A stretch of DNA of 64,000 nt from Duganella sp. SG902 (GTDB taxonomy: Bacteria > Pseudomonadota > Gammaproteobacteria > Burkholderiales > Burkholderiaceae_D), in NCBI RefSeq assembly GCF_013376005.1, contig NZ_JABMJK010000013.1, forward strand, positions 83,662 through 147,661, in the 5' to 3' direction. Made by a program: the position numbers and the translations under genes. Below are positions 33,798-42,447 of the stretch, one piece after another. Position 1 is the stretch's first letter. Each line of letters starts with the position of its first letter. The notes beneath the pieces are model-generated. The model was given only the letters and a program-made list of their open reading frames with translations. It had not been told where the DNA came from and did no database searches.

Positions 33798-34268
33798 ATG
33801 ACTGAGAAGACTTTGCACGCCAACCCCAGCAAGAACCGCACGCCGCGTCACCGCGCGCGCGAGTTCGCGCTGCAAGGGTTGTACCAGTGGCTGCTGAATA
33901 ACGAATCCGCCTCCACGGTGGTCAACCACATTCGCGGCGCGCACGGCTTCGACAAGGCCGATGCCGAGCACTTCACCGTGCTGCTGAACGGCGCCATCGC
34001 CTCCTCGGTGGAGCTGCGCGCGATGTTCGCGCCGCTGGTCGACCGTGGCATCGCCGAGCTGTCGCCGATCGAGCACGCGGTGCTGCTGATCGGCACCTAC
34101 GAGCTGAAGAACAATCTGGAAATCCCTTACCGCGTGGTCATCAACGAGGCGGTGGAGCTGACCAAGTCGTTCGGCGGCATCGACGGCCACAAGTACGTCA
34201 ACGGCGTGCTGGACAAGCTGGCGGCCCAGCTGCGTCCGGAAGAGGTCGCGGCGGACAAGAAGCGCTAA
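33798..34268 (+). CDS. nusB: Transcription antitermination protein NusB
   Basis: The protein binds boxA RNA with NusE (S10) to allow antitermination on rRNA operons. 156 residues, all helical, with RHRAREFALQGLYQWLLNNE and SPIEHAVLLIGTYELKNNLE and YRVVINEAVELTKSFGG. The ribH-nusB pairing is typical. A terminator follows. Confidence 0.96.
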   Translation: MTEKTLHANPSKNRTPRHRAREFALQGLYQWLLNNESASTVVNHIRGAHGFDKADAEHFTVLLNGAIASSVELRAMFAPLVDRGIAELSPIEHAVLLIGTYELKNNLEIPYRVVINEAVELTKSFGGIDGHKYVNGVLDKLAAQLRPEEVAADKKR

Positions 34269-34288
34269 GCGCGTCCGGTATCGCCACA

Positions 34289-34322
34289 GGCCACCCACGG
34301 TAGCGTGCGGTGGCTTTTTTTA
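34289..34322 (+). terminator. Rho-independent terminator after nusB
   Basis: GCCACCCACG pairs with CGTGCGGTGGC around a 4-nt loop (one mismatch) and is followed by TTTTTTT. It ends the ribB-ribH-nusB operon. Confidence 0.85.
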
Positions 34323-34323
34323 T

Positions 34324-35070
34324 TTGGGCGTTGACCGGCCGGGGCGCGGCTGGCCAGAATTGCCTTTTGGCCAATTCTGGAGCGGCATCATCGAATCACG
34401 GACACCAAGCTGGCGCCGGCGCGGCTGGCTGGCGCTGATCGCCGGCGCGCATCTGCTGGCCTTCATGGCCTGGCAAACGCCGCAGAGGCCGCATGTGGCC
34501 CCCGTCGCGACCCATGCGCCGCTTACCTACATCCTCACCCCGTTCAAGCCGCCTGAGCAGCGTTCCCGGCCGCAGCCGCCGACGGCCGCCGCGCCGCCCG
34601 CCGCGCGCCGTGCCCGGAGCGCTCAAGCCGTCACGGCGGCGCCGGCGCGCGCCGAACCACAGGCGATCACCGCGCCGGCCGCGCCCGAGCCGGTGGTGGA
34701 GGCGGCGCCCGAAGCGGCTGTGCCGGCGGACCCGTTCGCCGTGCCGGTCAAGCCGCAGGAGGACCTCAGGCAGCGCGCTCTCAAGGGGGCGCTGGCGGCC
34801 GACCAGCAGGCGCGCAAGGAGGCCTGGACCCAGCGCGACCGCAAGTACGTCAACGACGAGACCGCGCTGGCGGCGGCCATCGGCAAAGCCTACAAGGGTG
34901 GCGGAAGCGGAGCGATAGGGGAGTTCACGGCGCCGGACGGCAGCCGCGTGACCAAATGGCGTTTGCCAGGAGGCGCGGTGGTTTGCTATTACAAGGAATC
35001 GAACAGTTTCAGTGGCGGGCGCGATCCGTTCAAGGATTCCGGCCGCGTGAGCGTGCGCTCCTGCCCATGA
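34324..35070 (+). CDS. Membrane-anchored Pro/Ala-rich hypothetical protein
   Basis: Up to 248 residues. The start is unclear: TTG codons at 34324 and 34360 are candidates, and both lie close to the preceding terminator. One transmembrane helix (about residues 34-50, WLALIAGAHLLAFMAW) is followed by a long Pro/Ala linker (residues 60-140) and a C-terminal domain with GEFTAPDGSRVTKWRLPGGA and VVCYYKE. TonB/TolA-like layout, but no known C-terminal domain. It is flanked by terminators and so is likely its own transcription unit. Confidence 0.65.
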   Translation: MGVDRPGRGWPELPFGQFWSGIIESRTPSWRRRGWLALIAGAHLLAFMAWQTPQRPHVAPVATHAPLTYILTPFKPPEQRSRPQPPTAAAPPAARRARSAQAVTAAPARAEPQAITAPAAPEPVVEAAPEAAVPADPFAVPVKPQEDLRQRALKGALAADQQARKEAWTQRDRKYVNDETALAAAIGKAYKGGGSGAIGEFTAPDGSRVTKWRLPGGAVVCYYKESNSFSGGRDPFKDSGRVSVRSCP

Positions 35071-35075
35071 TGAAA

Positions 35076-35098
35076 AAAGCCACCGCGAGGTGGCTTTT
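35076..35098. terminator. Bidirectional terminator
   Basis: GCCACC-GCGA-GGTGGC is preceded by AAAAAA and followed by TTTT, so it can end both the plus-strand gene at 35070 and the minus-strand transglycosylase at 35103. Confidence 0.8.
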
Positions 35099-35102
35099 GA
35101 AT

Positions 35103-36002
35103 TTACAGACCAGCGATCTGTGTGCCGCTGACCGATTTCTCAGCGGCCGCGACCGGCGGCGTCGCCTGCTTGGCCGGCGCGGCGGCGATTTGCGTTGGCG
35201 TAGTGGTTGGCACTTTCTTGCCAGCCGAGACTTGCTTCAGGCGGTTGTACTCGGCCAGCACGCGCGAACCATAGCCATCGTCGGTTTCAAACGCGGCGGC
35301 GCCGACGTAGCTCTTCAGGCCGGCCTCGACCGAACCGCCACGGGTCACGTAATCCTTCAGGATCAGCGAGCCGACACGGATGTTGGCCACCGGGTTCAGC
35401 GCGGCCTGCAGACCGCCCATGTCCTGGAACTTCTCGTGGTGCACCTTCGACATCACCTGCATCAGGCCCTGCGCGCCCATCGGGCTTTCCGCGAATGGAT
35501 TGAGGCCGGATTCGATCGACATCACCGCCAGGATCAGCAGCGGGTCGAGCTTGATCTCGCGGGCCGTCAGGTAGGCGGTGGAGACCAGCATGTTGGCGGC
35601 GTCGCCGGCCACGCGGTAACGCTTGGACAGCCAGGTGGTAACCCATTTCTGCTGCTTCTCAGTGCCCAGCAGGGCTTTTTCCTCGGCCGTCAGCGGTTCG
35701 CTGGCCGCGGTGGGGGCGGCGGCGGCTGGCGCCTCCATCAGGGCGTCCAGCGGTGGCGCGGTGACGGCCACGGCTTCGACTTGTTGCGTGCGGTTCAGGC
35801 TGTCGCTGAGGGCCTTGGCCAGGTCAGGACGGACAAACAATACTGCCATTACTACTAAAGCGGTGACACCGACGATGGTCAAGGTGTGCTGGGCGGTGGT
35901 CAACACACCCTTTGCCGAAATGCCTGACGTGGAGAACCACGCGGCTGGCTGGCGAGCCATGGTGCGGGCAAACGTCGTTGCACCGGTGATGCGATTAATC
36001 AT
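35103..36002 (-). CDS. Membrane-anchored lytic transglycosylase (SLT family 1)
   Basis: 299 residues from the ATG at 36002, which has AGGGGAAC upstream. One transmembrane helix around residues 38-58 anchors it, with the rest in the periplasm. The SLT domain has the catalytic Glu in MSIESGLNPFAESPMGAQGL followed by MQVMSKVH, then NPVANIRVGSLILKDYV and YVGAA, the usual motif order. The C-terminus is a Thr/Pro/Ala tail. It cleaves peptidoglycan to anhydro-muropeptides. No partner gene is next to it. Confidence 0.88.
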   Translation of the reverse strand: MINRITGATTFARTMARQPAAWFSTSGISAKGVLTTAQHTLTIVGVTALVVMAVLFVRPDLAKALSDSLNRTQQVEAVAVTAPPLDALMEAPAAAAPTAASEPLTAEEKALLGTEKQQKWVTTWLSKRYRVAGDAANMLVSTAYLTAREIKLDPLLILAVMSIESGLNPFAESPMGAQGLMQVMSKVHHEKFQDMGGLQAALNPVANIRVGSLILKDYVTRGGSVEAGLKSYVGAAAFETDDGYGSRVLAEYNRLKQVSAGKKVPTTTPTQIAAAPAKQATPPVAAAEKSVSGTQIAGL

Positions 36003-36466
36003 AGAGTTCCCCTGAAATGTCCGTAAAAGCGATCCCCCGCCAGCGTCATACGCAGCTAAACAGGTGCTAATGCCGTGCATCAGAAATATTTCGTTCGTCG
36101 CCGCTGCGGAAGCGCGCGATCAAACGCCATCATTGCTTGCTTGTTGCTGATCTCTCCCGCAGGAGTCAACCAGATGCAATACAACTACTACCGGGGGGTA
36201 AGGCAGACGCCTTGTGAAAACACTCCTTAAAATGTCATGTGGAGCCCCGACTCCGTGAATGTATGAGTCACCGCTAAAGGGTGGTACTCATCAAGTAGGG
36301 TGGATTGTAGAAGCCGTTTTATATCAAGTCAATACTAACGCGAACCGTCTTTATAACTTTTAAATCTAGAATTTTGCCTTGCATCCGGCGGAAAACCAAT
36401 AAAATCAATCACTTGACCTGTATTTTTAAACAGTGCGCTTTAATGTAAGAAAATATTAAAAAACCG
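36003..36466. other. 464-nt AT-rich intergenic region with a stem-loop
   Basis: No coding frame is convincing. The region separates the transglycosylase from ubiD, which are transcribed away from each other, so both promoters should lie here. A stem-loop at 36263-36291 (ATGAGT with ACTCAT, plus CACC with GGTG) stands out. The part next to ubiD (36300-36460) is markedly AT-rich. Confidence 0.6.
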
Positions 36467-37951
36467 ATGAAATATTCCGATCTGCGAGATTTTATTTCTC
36501 AACTGCAACGGATGGGCGAACTTAAGCCCATTTTAACCCCCGTTTCGCCGCATTTAGAGATGACCGAGGTCTGCGACCGCACGCTGCGCGCCGGCGGGCC
36601 GGCCCTGCTGTTCCAAAATCCGGCCGGGCACAGCATGCCGGTGCTGGGCAATCTGTTCGGCACACAGCGCCGCGTGGCGCTCGGCATGGGCGCCGACAGT
36701 GTCAGCGAGCTGCGCAAGATCGGCCATGTGCTGTCGCGCTTGAAGGAGCCGGAGCCGCCCAAGGACTTCAAGGACCTGATGGGCCTGGGCTCGCTGGTGA
36801 AGGCGGTGTGGGACATGGCGCCGAAGGAGTTGCGCGGCGCCCCATGCCAGGAGATCGTGTGGGAGGGCGCCGATGTCGATTTGTCGAAATTGCCGATCCA
36901 GCACTGCTGGCCGGGCGACGTGGCGCCTTTGATCACCTGGGGGCTGGTGATTACCAAGGGCCCTAATAAGAAGCGCCAGAACCTCGGCATTTATCGCCAG
37001 CAGGTGCTGGGTCCGAACAAGGTCATCATGCGCTGGCTGGCGCATCGCGGCGGCGCGCTGGACTTCCGCGAGCACGCCATCCAGAGCAAAGGGAAGCCTT
37101 ATCCCGTCTGCGTCGCTTTGGGCGCCGACCCCGCTACTATATTAGGTGCGGTGACGCCGGTGCCTGATGCGCTGTCCGAATACCAGTTCGCCGGCCTGCT
37201 GCGCGGCAGCCGCACCGAGCTGGTCAAGGCCATCGGCAGCGAGCTGCGCGTGCCGGCCTCGGCCGAGATTGTGCTGGAAGGGCATATCTATCCGGACGAG
37301 AACCACCCGTCCGGCTACGAGCATGCGCTGGAAGGCCCGTACGGCGATCACACCGGTTATTACAATGAGCAGGACTGGTTCCCGGTGTTCACCATCGACC
37401 GCATCACCATGCGCCGCGATCCGATTTATCACTCGACCTACACCGGCAAGCCGCCCGACGAGCCGGCCGTGCTGGGCCTGGCGCTGAACGAGGTGTTCGT
37501 GCCGCTGCTGCAGAAGCAGTTCAGCGAGATCACCGATTTCCACCTGCCGTCCGAAGGTTGCAGCTACCGCATGGCGGTGGTGCAGATCAAGAAGCAGTAC
37601 GCCGGCCACGCCAAGCGTGTGATGTTCGGCGTGTGGAGCTTCCTGCGCCAGTTCATGTACACCAAGTTCATCGTGGTGGTCGACGAGGATGTGAATATCC
37701 GCGACTGGAACGAGGTGATCTGGGCCATCACCACGCGCGTCGATCCGACCCGCGACACCACGCTGGTCGACAACACGCCGATCGATTATCTGGACTTCGC
37801 CTCGCCGGTCAGCGGCCTGGGCAGCAAGATGGGCATCGACGCCACCAACAAGTGGCCGGGCGAGACCACGCGCGAGTGGGGCACGGTGATCACCATGTCG
37901 CCCGAGGTGAAGACACGGGTGGACCAGATTTGGCAGGAACTCGGGCTGTAA
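36467..37951 (+). CDS. ubiD: 4-hydroxy-3-polyprenylbenzoate decarboxylase UbiD
   Basis: It removes the carboxyl group in ubiquinone synthesis, using prenylated FMN. 494 residues beginning MKYSDLRDFISQLQRMGELK, with GVVTPVPDA-like and DHTGYYNEQDWFPVFTIDRI regions and an acidic catalytic segment LEGHIYPDENHPSGYEHALE. Length and motifs match E. coli UbiD. The SRP RNA promoter lies in its last codons. Confidence 0.96.
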   Translation: MKYSDLRDFISQLQRMGELKPILTPVSPHLEMTEVCDRTLRAGGPALLFQNPAGHSMPVLGNLFGTQRRVALGMGADSVSELRKIGHVLSRLKEPEPPKDFKDLMGLGSLVKAVWDMAPKELRGAPCQEIVWEGADVDLSKLPIQHCWPGDVAPLITWGLVITKGPNKKRQNLGIYRQQVLGPNKVIMRWLAHRGGALDFREHAIQSKGKPYPVCVALGADPATILGAVTPVPDALSEYQFAGLLRGSRTELVKAIGSELRVPASAEIVLEGHIYPDENHPSGYEHALEGPYGDHTGYYNEQDWFPVFTIDRITMRRDPIYHSTYTGKPPDEPAVLGLALNEVFVPLLQKQFSEITDFHLPSEGCSYRMAVVQIKKQYAGHAKRVMFGVWSFLRQFMYTKFIVVVDEDVNIRDWNEVIWAITTRVDPTRDTTLVDNTPIDYLDFASPVSGLGSKMGIDATNKWPGETTREWGTVITMSPEVKTRVDQIWQELGL

Positions 37952-37959
37952 GGTATAAT
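37930..37959 (+). promoter_or_regulatory. Promoter of the SRP RNA
   Basis: TTGGCA (37930-37935), an 18-bp spacer and TATAAT (37954-37959). The RNA starts 8 nt after the -10 box. Confidence 0.8.
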
Positions 37960-37966
37960 GATGTCT

Positions 37967-38062
37967 GGCGGGCCCCTGCGCATTGTGGCATGGTCAACCT
38001 GGTCAGGTCGGGAACGAAGCAGCCACAGCCGTTCACCATAAGTGCCGCAGATCAGGCTCGCC
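37967..38062 (+). ncRNA. ffs: Signal recognition particle RNA (4.5S, small bacterial type)
   Basis: GGCGGGCC at the 5' end pairs with GGCTCGCC at the 3' end. The conserved apical domain is present: TGGTCAACCTGGTCAGGTC, the GGAA tetraloop and GAAGCAGCCACAGCCG. The usual closing pair C-G of the tetraloop is exchanged for G-C (CGGGAACG), which keeps the stem. With Ffh it targets nascent membrane proteins. Confidence 0.96.
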
Positions 38063-38072
38063 TCCTTATTCT

Positions 38073-38100
38073 AAAAAGCTCCCCTCGGGGAGCTTTTTTA
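38073..38100. terminator. Bidirectional terminator after ffs
   Basis: AAAAAGCTCCCC-TC-GGGGAGCTTTTTT forms a strong stem with a T-tract on both strands, so it can serve ffs and the minus-strand gene that ends at 38098. Confidence 0.9.
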
Positions 38101-38760
38101 TTCGCTGTCGAGTTCCGCCTCGTAGGGCCGTTCCGAAGCGATCATCAGCGGATTCTCCTTCAGCAGCGCGTTGTCCGGCTTGAGCTTGACGCGGTTCTGG
38201 GCGTCGGTGTTGTAAACCGTGCCGCCCACTTTCAGCTGGGCGCGGTGGTTGAACTTGAACGTCACCGTCTTGGTGCTGGGGGCGAACATGCTCAGCGCGC
38301 CGGCCATTTTCTTGATGGCCTGGTTCATCTGGCCGACACTGCCCATCACCGCGTTGTAGTTCCATTGCAGGCCATCCGGCAGCGGCACGGTGGCGTCCCA
38401 GCCAGCGGCGGACTTTTCCTCTTTCGGCAGGCTGGTCAGGATCTTGGTGTCGTCGGTCATCCATTTCGGATTGGGCACCAGCGCCAGGCGGTACTCGGGC
38501 GACAGCGCCGGCAGCGGATGGCGCTCGCCGCCCTGGACCACGGTCAGCACCACCTCGGACGGCTTGATGTTCTTGTTGGTCGGCTTGACCGTCAGATAGA
38601 GGTTGATCTTGTCGCGCTCGATGGCGGGCAGGGCGTAGAACTTGTCGAGGCGCAGGTCTTCCACCAGTTTTTTATACGGATGCCATTCACGTTCATCGGC
38701 GTGGGCGGCGAGTGACAGCAACAGCAAGGGAAGCAGGGCAAGTTTTTTCATTTTTGGCAT
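38098..38760 (-). CDS. Secreted hypothetical protein, possibly DUF2987
   Basis: 220 residues with a clear signal peptide (MKKLALLPLLLLSLAAHADE from the second possible ATG at 38751; the first is at 38760). The mature part starts with YKKLVEDLRLDKFYALPAIE and then an immunoglobulin-like beta region with TVKPTNKNIKPSEVVLTVVQ. The early Lys/Tyr-rich helix recalls DUF2987 proteins, but I am not certain. Function unknown; likely periplasmic. Confidence 0.75.
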   Translation of the reverse strand: MPKMKKLALLPLLLLSLAAHADEREWHPYKKLVEDLRLDKFYALPAIERDKINLYLTVKPTNKNIKPSEVVLTVVQGGERHPLPALSPEYRLALVPNPKWMTDDTKILTSLPKEEKSAAGWDATVPLPDGLQWNYNAVMGSVGQMNQAIKKMAGALSMFAPSTKTVTFKFNHRAQLKVGGTVYNTDAQNRVKLKPDNALLKENPLMIASERPYEAELDSE

Positions 38761-38865
38761 GTTAAAAGAAAAACAAATTGTAGTGCGGAATGGCAGACTT
38801 ACCTAATCCAGTCGCGACTTGTTACAATTGCCGCTTTGGCACCCGCGATACGGTAAAATCCCAGC

Positions 38866-41481
38866 ATGTCCTATCAAGTCCTCGCCCGTAAATACCGCCC
38901 TCGAAACTTCGAAACGCTCGTCGGCCAGGAGCACGTGGTTCGCGCACTGACGCATGCTTTGCATAGCGGACGGCTGCACCACGCCTATTTGTTCACCGGC
39001 ACGCGCGGCGTGGGCAAAACCACTTTGTCGCGGATTCTGGCCAAGTCGCTCAACTGTGTGGGGCCGGATGGCACGGGCGGCATCACGGCCACGCCGTGCG
39101 GCGTGTGCGAGGTGTGCGCGGCGATCGACGCCGGCCGCTTTGTCGATTACATCGAGATGGACGCGGCCTCCAATCGAGGCGTCGACGAGATGGCGCAGTT
39201 GCTGGAGCAGGCGGTGTACGCCCCGACCAATGCGCGCTTCAAGGTCTATATGATCGACGAGGTGCACATGCTGACCAACCACGCCTTCAACGCCATGCTG
39301 AAGACGCTGGAGGAGCCGCCGGAACACGTCAAGTTCATTCTGGCCACCACCGATCCGCAGAAGATTCCGGTGACGGTGCTGTCGCGCTGCCTGCAGTTCA
39401 ATCTGAAGCAGATGCCGCCGGGCCACATCATCGGCCACCTGGAGAATATCCTGGGGCAGGAGGGCATCACCTTCGAGCAGCCGGCCTTGCGCCTGCTGGC
39501 GACCGGTGCGCATGGTTCGATGCGCGACGCCTTGTCGCTCACCGACCAGGCGATCGCCTACGCCGCCGGCGCGGTGACGCTGGATGCGGTGCAGGGCATG
39601 CTGGGCGCGCTCGACCAGTCCTACCTGATCCGCTTGCTCGACGCGCTGGCGGCGCAGGATGGCGCCGATCTGCTGGCCGTGGCCGACGAGATGGCCACGC
39701 GCAGCCTGTCGTATAACGGCGCCTTGCAGGATCTGGGGACCTTGCTGCACCGGATCGCGCTGGCGCAGACCGTGCCGGCCGCCTTGCCGGAAGATTTGCC
39801 GGAGTACGCCGATATCGTGCGCCTGGCCGGTTTGTTTGATGCGGAAGAGGTGCAGCTGTATTACCAGATCGCTGTGCATGGCCGCAATGAGCTGGGTCTG
39901 GCGCCGGATGAATATGCCGGTTTCTCGATGACCTTGCTGCGGATGCTGGCCTTTCGCCCCGGCGTAGGCGGAGCGGAAGGTCAACCAGCGGCAGCACCGG
40001 CGGTATCGCGCCAGGCGGCGATGGCTTCGGCCCGCGCCGCGGCCGGTGCGACGCCGGCGCGCGCCGCCGCCAACTTGCAGGCGAGCCATGCCAGCGTGGT
40101 GCCGCCGTCGGTGGTCGCCGGCGCCGCCGCCATGGCGCGCGAAGCATCCCCGCCGGTAGTCTCAGGCGCGCCGCAGGCGGCCGCACCAAACATATCGGCG
40201 GCGGTTGCACCAAGCGCGCCGGCCGCCGCAGCGAGCGTATCGCCTGCGGTTGCCACTGGCGCCCAGCCGGCCGCCACGCCGGGCTTACCGCCTGCGGCGC
40301 AACCTGCCGCAGCAGCGCCAAGCGCACCGCAGCCAAGCGCCGCCGCACCAAGCGCGCCGCAGAGCGCCGCACCGGCCGCCGCCGCGCCGGCCGCGCCGAT
40401 CAGCACCGCGCGCGCGGCCATCAACGCCGCGCTTGAAGCGGCACGCGCGGCATCCCGTCCAGGAGGCGCGCGTCCATCCGCTTCCAGCGCCGCGCCGGCC
40501 GTGTCGCCATCGGCATCGCGGGGCGTGGCCGCCGCGCCAGCCGCACCTGCGCCCGCCGCCGCGCCGCAAGGAGGCTACACGGCTGCGGCACCGCAAGCCG
40601 CCGCGCCGCAAGCGTCCGCCGCGAGCTACACGCCACCGGCTGCGTCACAAGCGCCTGCCGCCTCGTACACGCCCCCCGCCGCGCCCAGCGCGCAGATAGC
40701 GGCGGCGCCATCGCGTCCGGCACCGTGGGAAGACATGCCGCCAGCCGCCGACGGTGGCGCCGCCGTTATGGAAGCCCCCGCCCGCGTCGCGCCGCCCGCG
40801 GCCGCGCCGCAGTACGTCGCACCGGCACCGCAAGCCAAGGCCAAGCCACCCGCGGCCGACGAGGACGACCTGCCGCCATGGGTCACCGAATTCTCCGACG
40901 ACTCGGCCATGCCGGCCCAAGGCGCGGCGCATCCCTACGCGCCGGCCGCGCAGTCCGCGCCTCAAGCGCACGGCCAGCCGGACGATCCGCACGCCATCGC
41001 CATGCCGGCACGCGCGGCGCCGGCGCCCGCCAAGGCGCCATATGAATACGTCATCACGCCGGTCCCGGAACTGAACTGGGACGGCAACTGGCCGGCCGTG
41101 GCGGCCGCGCTGCCGCTGCGCGGCACCGCCCAACAACTGGCGATGCAGGCTGAAATGGTGCGCTGCTACTTCGAAGGCAACGCCGCCGTGTTCACCCTGC
41201 GCGTGCCGATCGAAACCTGGCGCACGCCCGGCAACGTGGAAAAACTCACCACCGCCCTGACCGAGCGCTTCGGCCGCACCGTGCGCGTGGATACCGAGCT
41301 GGGCGCCGTCTGGTACACCGCCAGCGCCGAGGCGCAAGCCTACCGCGAGGCCTGCCAGCGCGCCGCCGAGGAAACCGTCGCCAACGATCCTTTTGTGAAC
41401 AGCATGATCCGCGAACTGGACGCCTGGGTCGTGCCCGGCTCCATCGTGCCGCCGCAAAGCAGCGCGGCAGCGGCTGCCTGA
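38866..41481 (+). CDS. dnaX: DNA polymerase III subunits gamma/tau DnaX
   Basis: The clamp-loader ATPase. Walker A is GTRGVGKTT (Lys51). A zinc module (Cys67, then CGVCEVC) is followed by the Walker B-like IDEVHML and the SRC motif LSRCLQFNLKQMP. Residues 1-370 are the conserved domains I-III. Residues of about 370-720 are an extremely Ala/Pro-rich linker with repeated QAAAP/PAAAPS-like units. The last 130 residues (ELNWDGNWPAVAAALPLRGT onward) match the polymerase-binding tau domain. At 871 residues it is much longer than E. coli tau (643). It forms the classical operon with ybaB and recR. Confidence 0.96.
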   Translation: MSYQVLARKYRPRNFETLVGQEHVVRALTHALHSGRLHHAYLFTGTRGVGKTTLSRILAKSLNCVGPDGTGGITATPCGVCEVCAAIDAGRFVDYIEMDAASNRGVDEMAQLLEQAVYAPTNARFKVYMIDEVHMLTNHAFNAMLKTLEEPPEHVKFILATTDPQKIPVTVLSRCLQFNLKQMPPGHIIGHLENILGQEGITFEQPALRLLATGAHGSMRDALSLTDQAIAYAAGAVTLDAVQGMLGALDQSYLIRLLDALAAQDGADLLAVADEMATRSLSYNGALQDLGTLLHRIALAQTVPAALPEDLPEYADIVRLAGLFDAEEVQLYYQIAVHGRNELGLAPDEYAGFSMTLLRMLAFRPGVGGAEGQPAAAPAVSRQAAMASARAAAGATPARAAANLQASHASVVPPSVVAGAAAMAREASPPVVSGAPQAAAPNISAAVAPSAPAAAASVSPAVATGAQPAATPGLPPAAQPAAAAPSAPQPSAAAPSAPQSAAPAAAAPAAPISTARAAINAALEAARAASRPGGARPSASSAAPAVSPSASRGVAAAPAAPAPAAAPQGGYTAAAPQAAAPQASAASYTPPAASQAPAASYTPPAAPSAQIAAAPSRPAPWEDMPPAADGGAAVMEAPARVAPPAAAPQYVAPAPQAKAKPPAADEDDLPPWVTEFSDDSAMPAQGAAHPYAPAAQSAPQAHGQPDDPHAIAMPARAAPAPAKAPYEYVITPVPELNWDGNWPAVAAALPLRGTAQQLAMQAEMVRCYFEGNAAVFTLRVPIETWRTPGNVEKLTTALTERFGRTVRVDTELGAVWYTASAEAQAYREACQRAAEETVANDPFVNSMIRELDAWVVPGSIVPPQSSAAAAA

Positions 41482-41523
41482 TCGCTTCCTTAAACAACTT
41501 ACCGCAACACGGAGAACTCCACC

Positions 41524-41850
41524 ATGATGAAGAATCAACTGGCCGGCCTGATGAAACAAGCCCAGGCGATGCAGGACAATATGAAAAAGGCCCAGGAATC
41601 GCTGGCCCTGATCGAGGTCGAAGGCCAATCGGGCGCCGGCCTGGTCAAGGTCGTGATGACCTGCAAGAACGACGTCAAGCGCGTGTCGATCGACCCGTCG
41701 CTGCTGGCCGACGACAAGGACATGCTGGAAGACCTGGTGGCCGCCGCCTTCAACGACGCCGTGCGCAAGGCCGAAGCCACCGCCGCCGAGAAAATGGGCA
41801 GCCTGACCGCCGGCATGAACCTGCCGGCCGGCTTCAAGATGCCTTTCTAA
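41524..41850 (+). CDS. ybaB: Nucleoid-associated protein YbaB/EbfC
   Basis: 108 residues beginning MMKNQLAGLMKQAQAMQDNM, with the family helix and the LVKVVMTCKNDVKRVSIDPS beta hairpin. The C-terminus ends AGFKMPF as usual. It dimerises and binds DNA. It lies between dnaX and recR. Confidence 0.96.
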   Translation: MMKNQLAGLMKQAQAMQDNMKKAQESLALIEVEGQSGAGLVKVVMTCKNDVKRVSIDPSLLADDKDMLEDLVAAAFNDAVRKAEATAAEKMGSLTAGMNLPAGFKMPF

Positions 41851-41856
41851 GGAACC

Positions 41857-42447
41857 ATGTCCAAGTCGCTGGAATTCCTGACCGAAGCCCTGCGCCGCCT
41901 GCCCGGCGTGGGGCCGAAGTCGGCGCAGCGCATGGCGTTCCACCTGCTGCAGCATGACCGCGAAGGCGCGGACATGCTGTCGCGCGCATTGCACCAGGCG
42001 GTCAATGCCGTGCACCACTGCGCGCTCTGCAATACCTTCACCGAAGAAGACGTCTGCGACACCTGCAACGACGAGTCGCGCGACCGCCGCCTGCTGTGCG
42101 TGGTCGAGACGCCCGCCGATCAGCTGATGATCGAGCAGACCCTGACCTACAAGGGCCTGTACTTCGTGCTGATGGGCCGGCTGTCGCCGCTGGACGGCAT
42201 CGGCCCGAAAGACATCCACCTCGAAAAACTGGTGGCGCGCGCCGCCGACGGCCTGGTCACCGAGGTGGTGCTGGCCACCAATTTCACCAACGAAGGCGAA
42301 GCCACCGCGCACTACATCTCCGAGATGCTGAAGGCGCGCGGCCTGCGCGTGAGCCGTCTGGCGCGCGGCGTGCCGGTCGGCGGCGAGCTGGAATACGTGG
42401 ACGCCGGCACCATCGCCCGCGCCATGCTGGATCGAAGGACGACATGA
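41857..42447 (+). CDS. recR: Recombination mediator RecR
   Basis: 196 residues. A helix-hairpin-helix (LRRLPGVGPKSAQRMAFHLL) is followed by the four-Cys zinc finger (CALCNTFTEEDVCDTC) and the Toprim domain (LCVVETPADQLMIEQTLTYK and LEYVDAGTI). With RecFO it loads RecA at gaps. 6 nt after ybaB; overlaps the next gene by ATGA. Confidence 0.97.
   Translation: MSKSLEFLTEALRRLPGVGPKSAQRMAFHLLQHDREGADMLSRALHQAVNAVHHCALCNTFTEEDVCDTCNDESRDRRLLCVVETPADQLMIEQTLTYKGLYFVLMGRLSPLDGIGPKDIHLEKLVARAADGLVTEVVLATNFTNEGEATAHYISEMLKARGLRVSRLARGVPVGGELEYVDAGTIARAMLDRRTT

Noticed and set aside
38866..41481. Programmed frameshift in dnaX as in E. coli
   Set aside because: No A-rich slippery heptamer was seen around the end of domain III.
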